Shown: positions 44,399-53,134 of the stretch, in pieces
Position numbering within the stretch: position 1 is the stretch's first letter
How the letters are laid out: every line of letters starts with the position of its first letter
From: F1-120-MAGs118 sp013360535
GTDB lineage: Bacteria; Planctomycetota; UBA1135; GCA-002686595
Length of the DNA: 64,000 nt
NCBI GenBank assembly: GCA_026647215.1
Contig: JAPKHC010000005.1
Coordinates: 1 to 64,000 of the forward strand
Direction of reading: 5' to 3'
Notes under the pieces: generated by a model
Databases searched by the model: none
Seen by the model: the letters and a program-made list of their open reading frames with translations, nothing else
What the model was told of the DNA's origin: nothing
Program-made: the position numbers and the translations under genes

Positions 44399-44728
44399 TC
44401 AGATCAACTCGACGATGCGCTGGCCGCTGGCCAGTGCCCCCTCGATCGCGGGCAAGGCGCGCTCGAACGCGTTGACAAGCACGGCTCTGCGACAGTTTCC
44501 CAGTCGCACCCAGATCACCCGCCCCTGGTCGCCCGAGCGATTGGCGAGGTAGACGAAGTCCTCGTCCTTGCTCACCACGACTCGCCGATCAGCGGTCGCG
44601 TGACGCCAGAGTTCAACGTCCGCAGCTTCATCGAGGCCAACCTGAAGAACATGCTGCGCGTCATGGCCCAGCTCGCTCAGCCGCCGAGCGAGCGCCAGAG
44701 GAAGCTGGTTGTCGATCAGCAACCTCAC
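44399..44728 (-). CDS. DUF5615 PIN-like protein (putative toxin)
   Basis: A 109-residue protein of the DUF5615/Mut7-C-like PIN group. The first strand LIDNQLPLALARRLSELGHDA and the acidic VVVSKDEDFVYLANRSGD bear the family's catalytic-type Asp residues. It is normally encoded with a DUF433 protein, giving a toxin-antitoxin-like pair; the toxin would be an RNase. GTG start at 44728 overlaps the antitoxin stop by GTGA. Confidence 0.85.
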   Translation of the reverse strand: MRLLIDNQLPLALARRLSELGHDAQHVLQVGLDEAADVELWRHATADRRVVVSKDEDFVYLANRSGDQGRVIWVRLGNCRRAVLVNAFERALPAIEGALASGQRIVELI

Positions 44729-44955
44729 GCGACACGGATGACGGTGTGGCTGGTCTGCAACGCGGCGTAAGAGATCGCGGCCAGTACGTCGTCACGATCG
44801 AGCGTCGGAAAGTCCTCGACAATCTCCTCGACCGAAGCACCGCTGGCGAGCAGCTCGAGGATGTCCGTCACCCGGATGCGCTTGCCCCTGATGCAGGGCC
44901 GACCGCCGCACTTGCCAGGCTCAATCGTGATGCGCTGCAACAGGGACAGGTCCAT
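44725..44955 (-). CDS. DUF433 antitoxin-like protein
   Basis: A 76-residue DUF433 protein. IEPGKCGGRPCIRGKRIRV and EEIVEDFPTLDRDDVLAAISYA are the family signatures; the fold is a winged-helix DNA-binding domain (VapB-like). It precedes the PIN-like gene and would bind both the toxin and its own promoter. The ATG at 44955 is clear. Confidence 0.88.
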   Translation of the reverse strand: MDLSLLQRITIEPGKCGGRPCIRGKRIRVTDILELLASGASVEEIVEDFPTLDRDDVLAAISYAALQTSHTVIRVA

Positions 44956-45029
44956 GGCGTCACTCTAGCATTCCCCTTCCCGGCGGATGCCGACGCGCTT
45001 GGTCGGCCGCGAGGTCATCGCGATCAGCC

Positions 45030-45264
45030 GTGGTCAATGTGCTGCTCCAGACCCTCGACGACGGCCGCGTCACCGACGGCCAGGGCGTCACCGTCGACTT
45101 CACGCAGACGCCCGTGCCACAGACCATCGAACCTCCGCGACGGCGCGCAACTGCGCGACTTGTTCCGGCCCGAGTTCATCAACCGCCTCGACGAGGTCCT
45201 CACCTGCAAACCGCTCGAGCCCGACCGCATCCGCGAGATCGTCGACGTGCAGCTCGCGATCACG
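45030..45264 (+). pseudogene. Degraded duplicate of the clpB 3' region
   Basis: About 230 bp are nearly identical to 42893-43111 of clpB: VNVLLQTLDDGRVTDGQG in one frame, then [21 protein letters not shown] in another. A single inserted base near 45125 breaks the frame. Several substitutions are present and the last ~270 bp of clpB are absent. It is a decayed copy, and it marks the far border of the block inserted after clpB. Confidence 0.85.
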
Positions 45265-45282
45265 GGTGCGGGTGCGGAGTGA

Positions 45283-45426
45283 CTACGTGTTGGCCTGCGC
45301 AGCTCCGCGCCGGACAGTCGATGCGGAGACTGACCTGAGCGCTTCGTCGAGCGCGAGCTGGCAACCACCCGAAGCGTCGCCTGCTCGCCGATCGACGGCG
45401 CCGACTCGCTCCGCGCCTGCGGTCAT
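45283..45426 (-). CDS. Possible 47-residue peptide with a strong ribosome binding site
   Basis: A short open frame on the minus strand starts at ATG 45426, preceded by AAGGAGG with 7-nt spacing, one of the strongest ribosome binding sites in the window. The product has one Cys and no recognisable domain. It would be a small acid/basic peptide of unknown role. Low coding confidence; the strong site is the only support. Confidence 0.3.
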   Translation of the reverse strand: MTAGAERVGAVDRRAGDASGGCQLALDEALRSVSASTVRRGAAQANT

Positions 45427-45673
45427 GTGCGTTCCTCCTTGACTGCAAGAGCGCGCGCCGTCGCCGGGAGGCGATCCATCGGTTGCGAATTGTCCGACGT
45501 TCGCGCGCGGCCACCGCACGACCGCGGGCAATGTCGGGACCCCCACCGGCGACCGCCGTAGGCAGCGGGAACCCGTTGGTCGAACTTGCGCCGACCGGGC
45601 ACGGTAAGGACCCGGTAAGGACCAAGGTGTGTCAAACGAACGCTGCGCCCGTGTCATCCAGAAGGGCATGAAC
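45427..45673. other. Intergenic interval before the beta-helix protein gene
   Basis: No convincing gene. The plus-strand part immediately before 45674 holds an AGAAGGG ribosome binding site that decides the start of the next gene. GGTAAGGACC is duplicated (45602-45624). No clear promoter is seen. Confidence 0.4.
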
Positions 45674-46876
45674 ATGACACTCAAGTCCTTGGGGTACTCC
45701 GCAGCCTTCGCATGCAGCTTGAGCGCGATCGCCGCCGGTCAGACGATCTGGTACGTCGACGCGTCTGCCCCAGCCCCGGGCAACGGCACGGCGGGCGCCC
45801 CCTTCACGGCGATTGCACCGGCGCTCGCGGCCTCGGCCCACGGAGACGAAATCCAGGTCGCGCCCGGCCTCTACTTCGGCAACTTCCAAACGCCCAAGCG
45901 AGTCCGCGTGTGGGCGCCGGGCGGACCGCTGGCCACGGTGATCCGGCCGACAACGGGAACTCAGTGGACGATCTTCTCGACCGGGTGCTGTCAGGACCGG
46001 TTCGAGCTCGAGGGCTTCACGGTCCACGGCGGAGTGCGGGCCGAGTACGGCTCCGTGACCCGCTGCATCTTCATCGGCGGCGGCGTGGGGCTGGCGATCG
46101 GGACGGGGTTCGACTGCTCCGTCGATCACTGCACGATTCAGGGCTACGAAGCCGGAGTGGCTCCCTTGCTGCACGGAGCCCAGGTCCGCGTGAACAACTC
46201 GATTCTGGAGAGCAATGGCTTCGACTTCCTCGAGGAGCTGCCGGGGAACTACAACTGGTGGCGCTCGTTCAGCGTCAGCGGCTCCGTCTTTCACAGCGGC
46301 ATGGGGCCCGCGGGTCTGTTCAACGGACCCGGTCACGACTATCACCTCGCTCCGGGTTCGGGATGCATCGACGCTGCCGACCCCGCCGCGCCGCTCGACC
46401 CCGACGGCACGCGCAGCGACATCGGCGCCCTGCCCTTCGACGCCGCCTACGCGCCGTTCAGCACCTACTGCACCGCGAAGACCAACAGCCAGGGCTGCAT
46501 CCCCGCGATCGGAGCCATCAACAACGCCAGCCTGTCGAGCTCGCGGCCGTTCTGGATCACGTGCTCCCAGCAGCTCAACGAGCGCAGCGGCCTGTTGTTC
46601 TACGGCTTCCGACCCAAGTCCACGCCCTATCAGGGCGGCTACCTGTGCGTCGAGTCGCCGACCCGGCGCTCGCCGTTGCTCCACTCCGGCGGCAACAGCG
46701 GCGGCACCGACTGCAGCGGCTCATTCGCCTACGACTTCAATGAGCGCATCCACAGCGGCGCCGACACCTCGCTGACGCTGGCCGCCGAGGTCTACGCCCA
46801 GTTCTGGTCGCGCGACCCCGCCGCCAGCTTCGGCAACAACCGCAGCGACGCGATCGCGTTCGTGATCCAGCCCTGA
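45674..46876 (+). CDS. Secreted right-handed beta-helix protein with a Cys-containing C-terminal module
   Basis: A 400-residue exported protein. Signal peptide (residues about 1-24) is followed by TIWYVDASAPAPGNGTAGAPFTAI, the usual start of DUF1565/pectate-lyase-like right-handed beta-helices, and helix rungs up to residue 260. The last 136 residues form a distinct module (YC, GC, GGYLCV, SGGNSGGTDCSGS, FWSRDP, IAFVIQP) that recurs in the protein at 46932-48689. ATG 45674 is preferred over 45668 because AAGGG sits 7 nt upstream. Likely cell-surface or secreted. Confidence 0.75.
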   Translation: MTLKSLGYSAAFACSLSAIAAGQTIWYVDASAPAPGNGTAGAPFTAIAPALAASAHGDEIQVAPGLYFGNFQTPKRVRVWAPGGPLATVIRPTTGTQWTIFSTGCCQDRFELEGFTVHGGVRAEYGSVTRCIFIGGGVGLAIGTGFDCSVDHCTIQGYEAGVAPLLHGAQVRVNNSILESNGFDFLEELPGNYNWWRSFSVSGSVFHSGMGPAGLFNGPGHDYHLAPGSGCIDAADPAAPLDPDGTRSDIGALPFDAAYAPFSTYCTAKTNSQGCIPAIGAINNASLSSSRPFWITCSQQLNERSGLLFYGFRPKSTPYQGGYLCVESPTRRSPLLHSGGNSGGTDCSGSFAYDFNERIHSGADTSLTLAAEVYAQFWSRDPAASFGNNRSDAIAFVIQP

Positions 46877-46880
46877 TAGG

Positions 46881-46927
46881 GGTGGACCTGTCGAGCACCC
46901 GTCACGGGCCACGCTGACAGGTCCACC
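46881..46927. terminator. Bidirectional terminator hairpin
   Basis: A perfect 12-bp stem, GGTGGACCTGTC and its complement GACAGGTCCACC, encloses a 23-nt loop that itself contains CCCGTCACGGG. It lies between convergent genes. Confidence 0.65.
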
Positions 46928-46931
46928 GAGG

Positions 46932-48689
46932 TCAGGGAAGCACCGTGAATTCGAGCGCGTTGGAGAGCAGCGTGTTGGTGGCGGAGCCGGGGTCGCGGCT
47001 CCAGGCTTGGAGGCGGACTTGCGTGCCGGCGAGCTGGAGGCCGGGGAGCAGCGTGCCGCCGAGGGCACCGCTCGCGAAGGCGCCGTAGTCGAGCGCGAGC
47101 GAGCCTGTGCAGTCGGCGCCGATGGGGTTGCCGCCGGAAAACAGCGCGGTCGTGCGCACGCGCGGGACGCCGACGCAGAGCGTGCCGCCGAAGAACGGGT
47201 TCGCGATGGCGGAGCCGGTGCCGACGAGAAAGTGGCCGGCGAGCTGGCTGGTCCACGGAGCGGCGCGCACGGTGAAGCCGCTGGGGGCGCCCGCGCGCGG
47301 CGAGCCTTCGAACGTGAGGCGCGGCGAGCAGCCGAGTGCACCCGGCATGCCGACGCAGTATCCGAGCGGCATCTCGCCCGCGTCGAGGCGCGCGAGCAGC
47401 GCGTCGGTCTCGTAGCTGGCGGGCGTGCTCGTGTCGCGGAATCCGGTGGCGACGAAATGGCGCGTCGAGTCGAGCGCGAGCTTGTTGAAGCTGTCGGGCG
47501 AGCTCGGCGGCAGGAGCGGCACGCTCCAATTGAGCGTCGCCGCGGGCGAGAGCTCGATCAGCGTGTCGCCGCCGACGATCGCCCACAGCTGGTTCGACTC
47601 GCCGACGATCGGACTGAACGTGAGCGCGTACGGGCCCGTGTACGGGAGCGAGAGCGTCGGGCCTGCGGCGAGGCTCGCGGAGAAGCGCCGCACGATCAGC
47701 TGGGTGGACGCACCCGGCGTGGCGCGCTCGTTGGAGAGCAGCCAGATCGAGCCATCGGGCGCGAACAGGCCGGACTGGCTCGACGCGCCGTCGCACAGGG
47801 GCCCCGAGTAGTCGAGCAGCACGTTGCCTGCGGAGTCGAACACGCGCATCAAGGTCCGCGAGCCAACGCTCGAGTCGAAGTCCGCGCCTGCCGCGACGAT
47901 CCTGCCGCTGCCGTCGACGTCGAGCGAGAACAGGTTGACGCTCGATCCCGGCGAGCTCGGGCTCAGCTCCCGACTCCACGTCGCCGTGCCTGCGGTCGAG
48001 ATACGCGCGACCGTTGCGCCGTTGAAGCCCTCGCCGAGCGCGACAAAGTCGCCGGCGGGGAGGCGCCGCGCGCGGCGCATGGCGGCGAGTCCCGATGCGA
48101 ACGAGCCCTGCATGCCGTTCGCGAGCACGTTGCCGTTCGGGTCGTAGGTCCGCACGAAGAGCGTGCTGAACAGGTCGAGCATGCCGACGACCGTGAAGTT
48201 GCCGGCTGCGTCGAGGCTGCCGAAGCCGACGTCGTAGTCGTTGGTCGCGCCGCCGATCTGGCGCGTCCACAGGTGCGTGCCGCTCCCCGACACCTTGGTC
48301 ACGAGCACGTCGGGATAGCTGTAGAGAACGCCCGCGCGTCCCCAGAAGTAGATGTCCCCCACCGCATCGATCTCGGCGCCGAAGTACATCACGTCCGAGT
48401 TCGGTGCGGGCGAGATCGTCCACAGCGCGGCGCCGGAGGTCGAGGTGCGGTGGATCTCCGTCCGCTGCAGCCAGTTCTGCGTGACCGGGTCAAGGAACCC
48501 GTGCTGGCTCGACCAGACGAGATCGCCGTTGCTCGCGATCGCGAGCACCCCCACTTGGTCGACGGTGCCCACCGCGGGCAGGCTCGCTGTCGCGTAAGCC
48601 TGCTGCCAGTCGAGCTGGACCTGGGCCGGCAACGATGCCGAGAGCAGCGCGACGAAGCCGATCGCGCCCATGGGGGCAGAACGCAGCAT
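46932..48689 (-). CDS. Secreted beta-propeller protein with the same C-terminal module
   Basis: A 585-residue exported protein; signal peptide MLRSAPMGAIGFVALLSASLPAQ. Residues about 25-440 are a propeller of repeated strands (SLDAAGNFTVVGM, SLDVDGSGRIVAAGADFD, LFAPDGSIWLLSN), like delta-60/SBBP-type repeats. Residues 444-585 repeat the module at the end of the previous gene's product: YC, GC, GGTLCVGVP, FSGGNPIGADCTGS, AWSRDP, LEFTVLP. GAGGAA lies 5 nt before the ATG. Probably a surface or secreted protein; ligand unknown. Confidence 0.75.
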   Translation of the reverse strand: MLRSAPMGAIGFVALLSASLPAQVQLDWQQAYATASLPAVGTVDQVGVLAIASNGDLVWSSQHGFLDPVTQNWLQRTEIHRTSTSGAALWTISPAPNSDVMYFGAEIDAVGDIYFWGRAGVLYSYPDVLVTKVSGSGTHLWTRQIGGATNDYDVGFGSLDAAGNFTVVGMLDLFSTLFVRTYDPNGNVLANGMQGSFASGLAAMRRARRLPAGDFVALGEGFNGATVARISTAGTATWSRELSPSSPGSSVNLFSLDVDGSGRIVAAGADFDSSVGSRTLMRVFDSAGNVLLDYSGPLCDGASSQSGLFAPDGSIWLLSNERATPGASTQLIVRRFSASLAAGPTLSLPYTGPYALTFSPIVGESNQLWAIVGGDTLIELSPAATLNWSVPLLPPSSPDSFNKLALDSTRHFVATGFRDTSTPASYETDALLARLDAGEMPLGYCVGMPGALGCSPRLTFEGSPRAGAPSGFTVRAAPWTSQLAGHFLVGTGSAIANPFFGGTLCVGVPRVRTTALFSGGNPIGADCTGSLALDYGAFASGALGGTLLPGLQLAGTQVRLQAWSRDPGSATNTLLSNALEFTVLP

Positions 48690-49110
48690 GGAATTCCTCA
48701 CGGTTGCTCCCGCACGTTTCGTTGCGCGGATCCGCACGTCGGGGAGCAGACGTGCGGTCTCGGGCGGGGTCCCCTCGAGCGGAGAGCCCTTCCTGCTGCC
48801 TAGGCTCGTATTCACGGCGAGTCACCAGCAATTCCCGGCCCGCGCCACGCTCCGCTCCCGCGCCACGAATGCGGATCGCAGCCCCCTTTCACCCGGACTC
48901 GAATCGAACGAGCGCGACAGCGCGCCAAGTTCGTCGCCGGAAGACTCGCTCCAGCCTGCAAGTGAGCGCCAGCCCGTCACGTCGGGGGGGGCTGCGGTTC
49001 GACGACGTGGTGTGCGCGTCCCGCGCCCGCCGCCGGCGCCGTCACGACCTTCGAGGTCGGTGACGAACCGGTGACCGCTGGGTCGCCAGGTGCCGCGGTA
49101 GGTTGTCGGC
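48690..49110. other. Divergent intergenic region with an inverted repeat
   Basis: A 421-bp non-coding interval between two divergent genes. It contains a perfect inverted repeat, CCGCACGTC/GACGTGCGG with an 8-nt spacer (48732-48757), in the 5' region of the propeller gene, which could be an operator or attenuator. Near its right end lies the TAGGTT box (49099-49104). Nothing else was recognised. Confidence 0.5.
49099..49104 (+). promoter_or_regulatory. Putative -10 box (leaderless promoter)
   Basis: TAGGTT, 6 nt before the ATG at 49111 and no ribosome binding site between. Confidence 0.4.
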
Positions 49111-50175
49111 ATGCGCACGCTGCTCGCCACGCTCGTCCTCGCGCTCGCCCAAGAGGAGCAGGCCCCGACGTGGATCGCGAGGAAGGCCATGGCCGACGGA
49201 GCGTTCGACCACGCGACGCGCATCGACGTTCGCGGAGACTGGACCGTTGCGGTGCAGGAGTTTCCGGAGCGGACGCTCGAGCCGATGGCGCACAGGCCGG
49301 ACGTGCCGTGGCGACTCGTGCGGCAGCGGGCGGATGAGCTCGAGGAGCTCGCGAGCGACGCCACGGCCCACTCGGGCTGGGGTGCGCCGAGTTGGCTCGC
49401 GGTGGGCGAAGATGGAACGGTGGTCGCGAGCTGGCGGCCGGGGCACAAGGTGCTGCGATCGAAGCCGGGCGAGCCGACCCCGCAATGGACCCTGCATTCG
49501 GACTCGAAGCTCGAGTGCGCCGCGCTCCGCCCGAACTGGATCGCGCACTGGGACCGCACCTCGCACGGACTCAGCGTCACTCCGCTCGGCCCCGACGGTC
49601 CCGGCGAGCGCCGCCACCTCGCCGGAGCGACGCCACCGCGCCCCGACATCGTCGAGAGCGACGGGGAGTGGTTGGCGTGGATCGACGGGCCGTCGACGCT
49701 GCGCTGGATTGCGGTGACGGGTGGCGAGCCGCGTGAGCTGAAGGTGGCGACGGAAGGCTCGCTCGCGATCGATGGCCTGTGGTCCGGCGTCGTGCTGCTC
49801 CGCGCGCAGTTCGGCCCCGAACTCGGGCTCGCGGTCGAGCTCGCCTCCGGCACCCTCTCGAGCTTCGAGCTTCCCAGCGGGGTCGTTTGGGTCGCGCCCG
49901 AAGGAGCCTTCACGCAGCACGGCCTCTACGACCCGCTCGACGGCTCGTTCGTCCGCTGCGAGTCGACGCCAAGCCTGTTCCACCACGCGCCCCACCGCGC
50001 CGCCCCCGGCCGTTTCCTCGCGCGCGACTCGTCGGGTTGGTTCGAGCTCTCGCTGCACACGCCGCGCGCACGAGTCCCCGCGGAACTCGGAGCGCTCCCC
50101 ACTCCGTATCGGCCTCCCGCACCGGCCCTCGACGCCGCCCAGCGCTCCCTCTGGCTTTCGCTGCGCGCGCGCTGA
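49111..50175 (+). CDS. Exported protein of unknown function
   Basis: A 354-residue protein. A short hydrophobic start (MRTLLATLVLALAQ) may be a signal peptide. The remainder is beta-rich with repeated Trp-containing strands (PSWLAVGEDGTVVASWRPG, IVESDGEWLAWIDGP, LRWIAVTGGE), which suggests a propeller, but I cannot assign the family. It precedes the FG-GAP gene by 56 bp on the same strand. Confidence 0.55.
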   Translation: MRTLLATLVLALAQEEQAPTWIARKAMADGAFDHATRIDVRGDWTVAVQEFPERTLEPMAHRPDVPWRLVRQRADELEELASDATAHSGWGAPSWLAVGEDGTVVASWRPGHKVLRSKPGEPTPQWTLHSDSKLECAALRPNWIAHWDRTSHGLSVTPLGPDGPGERRHLAGATPPRPDIVESDGEWLAWIDGPSTLRWIAVTGGEPRELKVATEGSLAIDGLWSGVVLLRAQFGPELGLAVELASGTLSSFELPSGVVWVAPEGAFTQHGLYDPLDGSFVRCESTPSLFHHAPHRAAPGRFLARDSSGWFELSLHTPRARVPAELGALPTPYRPPAPALDAAQRSLWLSLRAR

Positions 50176-50231
50176 GACGTCGACGGACTCGGACAAGTCG
50201 AGTACCTTCGCTTTCCCCCAGGCGAAGGCGC

Positions 50232-52961
50232 ATGAGCGTCCCCGCTGCCCTCGTCACGACCCTGCTGCTGCAAACTTCGATCGCCGAGCTGCCCCGCGAC
50301 GGCCGGGGCGGTTCGTGCTGGCTCGTGCACGCGCTCGGTGACGTCGACGGCGACGGCGTGGTCGACATCGCGGTTGCGGATCCGGAAGGTTGGCACAACG
50401 TCGTCGTTCGTTCCGGTGCCAGTGGCAAGAACCTCGGTGGGTGGACAGTCGCCTACGATCGCTTCGGCGACGGGAACTCCTGGTCGGCACATGAGTCCGG
50501 CGCCGCGCTCGTCCAAGTCCGCGACACTTCCGGTGCGACGGAGTACGTGCTTGGTGCGCCGGGAGCCGGCCGCGAAGGCCGAGCTTGTGGCGCGCTCGAG
50601 ATGTTCGCTGGGCTGACGAACGGTTCCGCTCGTCTGCGCGCGCGCGGAAAGGATGGCGGTGACGGCTTCGGCGCGAGCCTCGCTGCGCTCGGTGATGTCG
50701 ACGGCGATGGCGCGGAGGATGTGCTCGTCGGTGCGCCGAACGCGCCGAGCCCACACGTGCTCGTGGTCTCCGCGCGAACCGGCGCGCCGATCGCCAGCGC
50801 AAGTTCATCGACGCCGAGGTTCGGATGCGCGGTGGCGGCCGTGAAGTGGCGCGGCAATCCACAGCCGTTGCTTGCGGTGGGTTCTCCACTGGCGAATGAA
50901 GGCGCTGGTGCAGTCGTGCTGTTTGCTCCGAAACTCGGAGAGAAACTCGACACGATTCCCGGCCCGACGTCGCGTGGGCAGTTCGGCGCCCGGCTCACGG
51001 CGGCGGACCTCGACGGCGATGGAACGGACGAGCTGCTCGTCGGCGCCTTGGGAGTGGAGTCGGAACGACCGGGCCGCGTGGTGGCGCTACGGCAGGATGG
51101 ATGGGAGCCGCTCTGGAGCCACGAACTGCCCGCGTGCGAGAACGAGCACGGGCTCACCCTCGGCACGCTCGGCGACCTCGACGGTGACGCCAGACGTGAA
51201 GTGCTTGTCGCGTTCGTGCCTGCGGATGCGCGGATTCGGCCAGGCTTCCGCGTCCTGTCCGGTGCGACTGGAGTGATGCTCCATGAGATCCAGAGCATCG
51301 ACGATGAGACACCGGGCGATGCGGGCGCAGGCACCACGCGTTTTCGCTCGGATGAACATGGCACGGCGCTCGGGAATCGCCTCAGTTTCGCTGCGGCCGG
51401 CGACCGCGATGGCGACGGCAAGGAGGATCTTTGGTTCGGCGTCGGCAGTGCCGGACAGAAGTCGCTGCGCGCCCGCATTTGCCTGTTGCCGGGTGGTCAA
51501 CTCGTCGGAGGGGCGGAGAGCGCGACGGAGGTACCGAAGCCTCGAACCACGCTTCCTTGGAAGGCGTTGGACGAGCCCGCGTTGCCGGAACCCATCCAGG
51601 TCGATTCGCTTCCGTCGCTCTTCGTCGACAGCCGCGGAGACAAACTCGACGACAACGCCCGAGTCTTCACGTGCACCGACTCCGCTTGGGGCTCACGGAT
51701 CGAGTCCCTCGGAGACCTCGATGGCGACGGCTTCGATGAGCTCTGGATTGCCGGCATCTCGAGCGTCACACGGGATTGGATCTCGCATGTGTACTCCCGC
51801 GATGGCAGAAGCCTGCAGGCCCTCGATGGCGCGCGCGCCACGGACATCGCCCGCATCGGTGACCTCGACGGAGATGATGTGCCCGAGCTCGCACTCGGCG
51901 TCACGGAGCGCACCTATCGCTTCTGCGAGAGCCTGGGGCGAGTGCGAGTGCATCTTGATGTGCTGGAACGGAAGGATCGCTACTTCGAGTTGAAGCACCC
52001 GACCGACGCCTACGATTACGGCGCCGCCATCGAGACGATCGGCGACATCAACGGCGATGGGCAGCCGGAGCTTGCCGTCGGCATGCCGTCCGTGGCGACC
52101 CTTGCCTCACTGGAGATGCGAGTGCCGCCGTTGCGGAACGAAGTCACCCTCGTCTCGCTCGGTTCTGGCACCAGCACGACGCTCATCACGCTCTACGGCG
52201 ATGCGTCGGCGGCGGACGCGTTCGGGCGCACGCTGGCCTGGGGTGGGGACTTCGATGGTGATGGCGTCGGGGATCTCGCGGTCGGTGCGCCGCGATCGAG
52301 CGCGGTCGGCACGCTCGCAGGTGCGGTGCACGTGTTCTCCGGCGCGAACTGGAAACGCATCGAGACCTTCGCGAGCGCATTCCCGGTCGGCGCGTTCGGC
52401 CAGACGATCCTGTGGGCACCCGATCTCGACGGCGACGGTCGCGGTGAGCTCGTGGTCGGCGCTCCCCTGCAAGGCGACGACCGACACGGATGCGTGTACG
52501 TGCTCGGCTCGAAGGAGCGCGCGCCGCTCGTCACGCTGCGCGGACCGTGGGCCCACTCGGGTTTCGGAGCGAGCCTCGCGCTCGGCGACCTCGATGGCGA
52601 CGGTGCCCCCGAGCTCGTGGTCGGCGCACCCGGCACCTGGGATGGCGCTCACTTGCGCAGACCTTCCGTTCTCGTGCTCGACCTCATGTCCGGCCGCTGC
52701 CGTGCGCTGCTCGTCGACGACGGCCACGATCCGATCGATGTCCGGGAGGACGAAGAGTGGGACTGGCGCGGCTCTCCCTACGACTCCCCCGAGCGCTTCC
52801 TGCCGCAATTCGGCCGCGCCCTCGCGCTGGCCAACCTCGACGGCGACAAGCTCGCCGACCTCGTCATCGGCGCACCCTCCTACCAGAGCCCCAAGGACGC
52901 CGGCCGCGTGATCGCGCTCTCCGGTGCAGTGCTCTCGCGGGTGCTCGCAGCGACGAAGTGA
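50232..52961 (+). CDS. FG-GAP repeat protein with calcium-loop motifs
   Basis: A 909-residue exported protein. After the hydrophobic start are at least twelve repeats carrying a DxDGDG-type calcium loop (GDVDGDGVVD, ADLDGDGTDE, GDFDGDGVGD, GDLDGDGAPE and others), each followed by LVGAP- or AVGAP-like text. This is the FG-GAP pattern of integrin-alpha-like propellers, likely two seven-bladed units in tandem. No enzymatic domain or C-terminal sorting signal was recognised. ATG 50232 follows a GAAGGCGC leader. Role: adhesion or substrate binding at the surface (inferred). Confidence 0.82.
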   Translation: MSVPAALVTTLLLQTSIAELPRDGRGGSCWLVHALGDVDGDGVVDIAVADPEGWHNVVVRSGASGKNLGGWTVAYDRFGDGNSWSAHESGAALVQVRDTSGATEYVLGAPGAGREGRACGALEMFAGLTNGSARLRARGKDGGDGFGASLAALGDVDGDGAEDVLVGAPNAPSPHVLVVSARTGAPIASASSSTPRFGCAVAAVKWRGNPQPLLAVGSPLANEGAGAVVLFAPKLGEKLDTIPGPTSRGQFGARLTAADLDGDGTDELLVGALGVESERPGRVVALRQDGWEPLWSHELPACENEHGLTLGTLGDLDGDARREVLVAFVPADARIRPGFRVLSGATGVMLHEIQSIDDETPGDAGAGTTRFRSDEHGTALGNRLSFAAAGDRDGDGKEDLWFGVGSAGQKSLRARICLLPGGQLVGGAESATEVPKPRTTLPWKALDEPALPEPIQVDSLPSLFVDSRGDKLDDNARVFTCTDSAWGSRIESLGDLDGDGFDELWIAGISSVTRDWISHVYSRDGRSLQALDGARATDIARIGDLDGDDVPELALGVTERTYRFCESLGRVRVHLDVLERKDRYFELKHPTDAYDYGAAIETIGDINGDGQPELAVGMPSVATLASLEMRVPPLRNEVTLVSLGSGTSTTLITLYGDASAADAFGRTLAWGGDFDGDGVGDLAVGAPRSSAVGTLAGAVHVFSGANWKRIETFASAFPVGAFGQTILWAPDLDGDGRGELVVGAPLQGDDRHGCVYVLGSKERAPLVTLRGPWAHSGFGASLALGDLDGDGAPELVVGAPGTWDGAHLRRPSVLVLDLMSGRCRALLVDDGHDPIDVREDEEWDWRGSPYDSPERFLPQFGRALALANLDGDKLADLVIGAPSYQSPKDAGRVIALSGAVLSRVLAATK

Positions 52962-53134
52962 GGGGACGGCAACTGGCACGCGGTGAATGTTGCACGGCCT
53001 GAAACGCCGCGCGAATCTGCCAAAAATGCGCGAGTTGGTTGCCACGTCTTGGGGCGCGGCTACGGAGTAGCGCCGTCGCGAATGGGCGCGACGCCAACGG
53101 AACGCAAGCTCACCGGCAGGAACGAGGAGGCGCG

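Noticed and set aside
45283..45684. The full 133-residue minus-strand frame in this interval
   Set aside because: Its upper part shows no coding character. Only the shorter portion from ATG 45426 has a ribosome binding site.
48670..49074. A 134-residue plus-strand frame in the divergent region
   Set aside because: Ser/Arg/Pro-rich, no ribosome binding site, and it overlaps the start and signal region of the propeller gene on the other strand.
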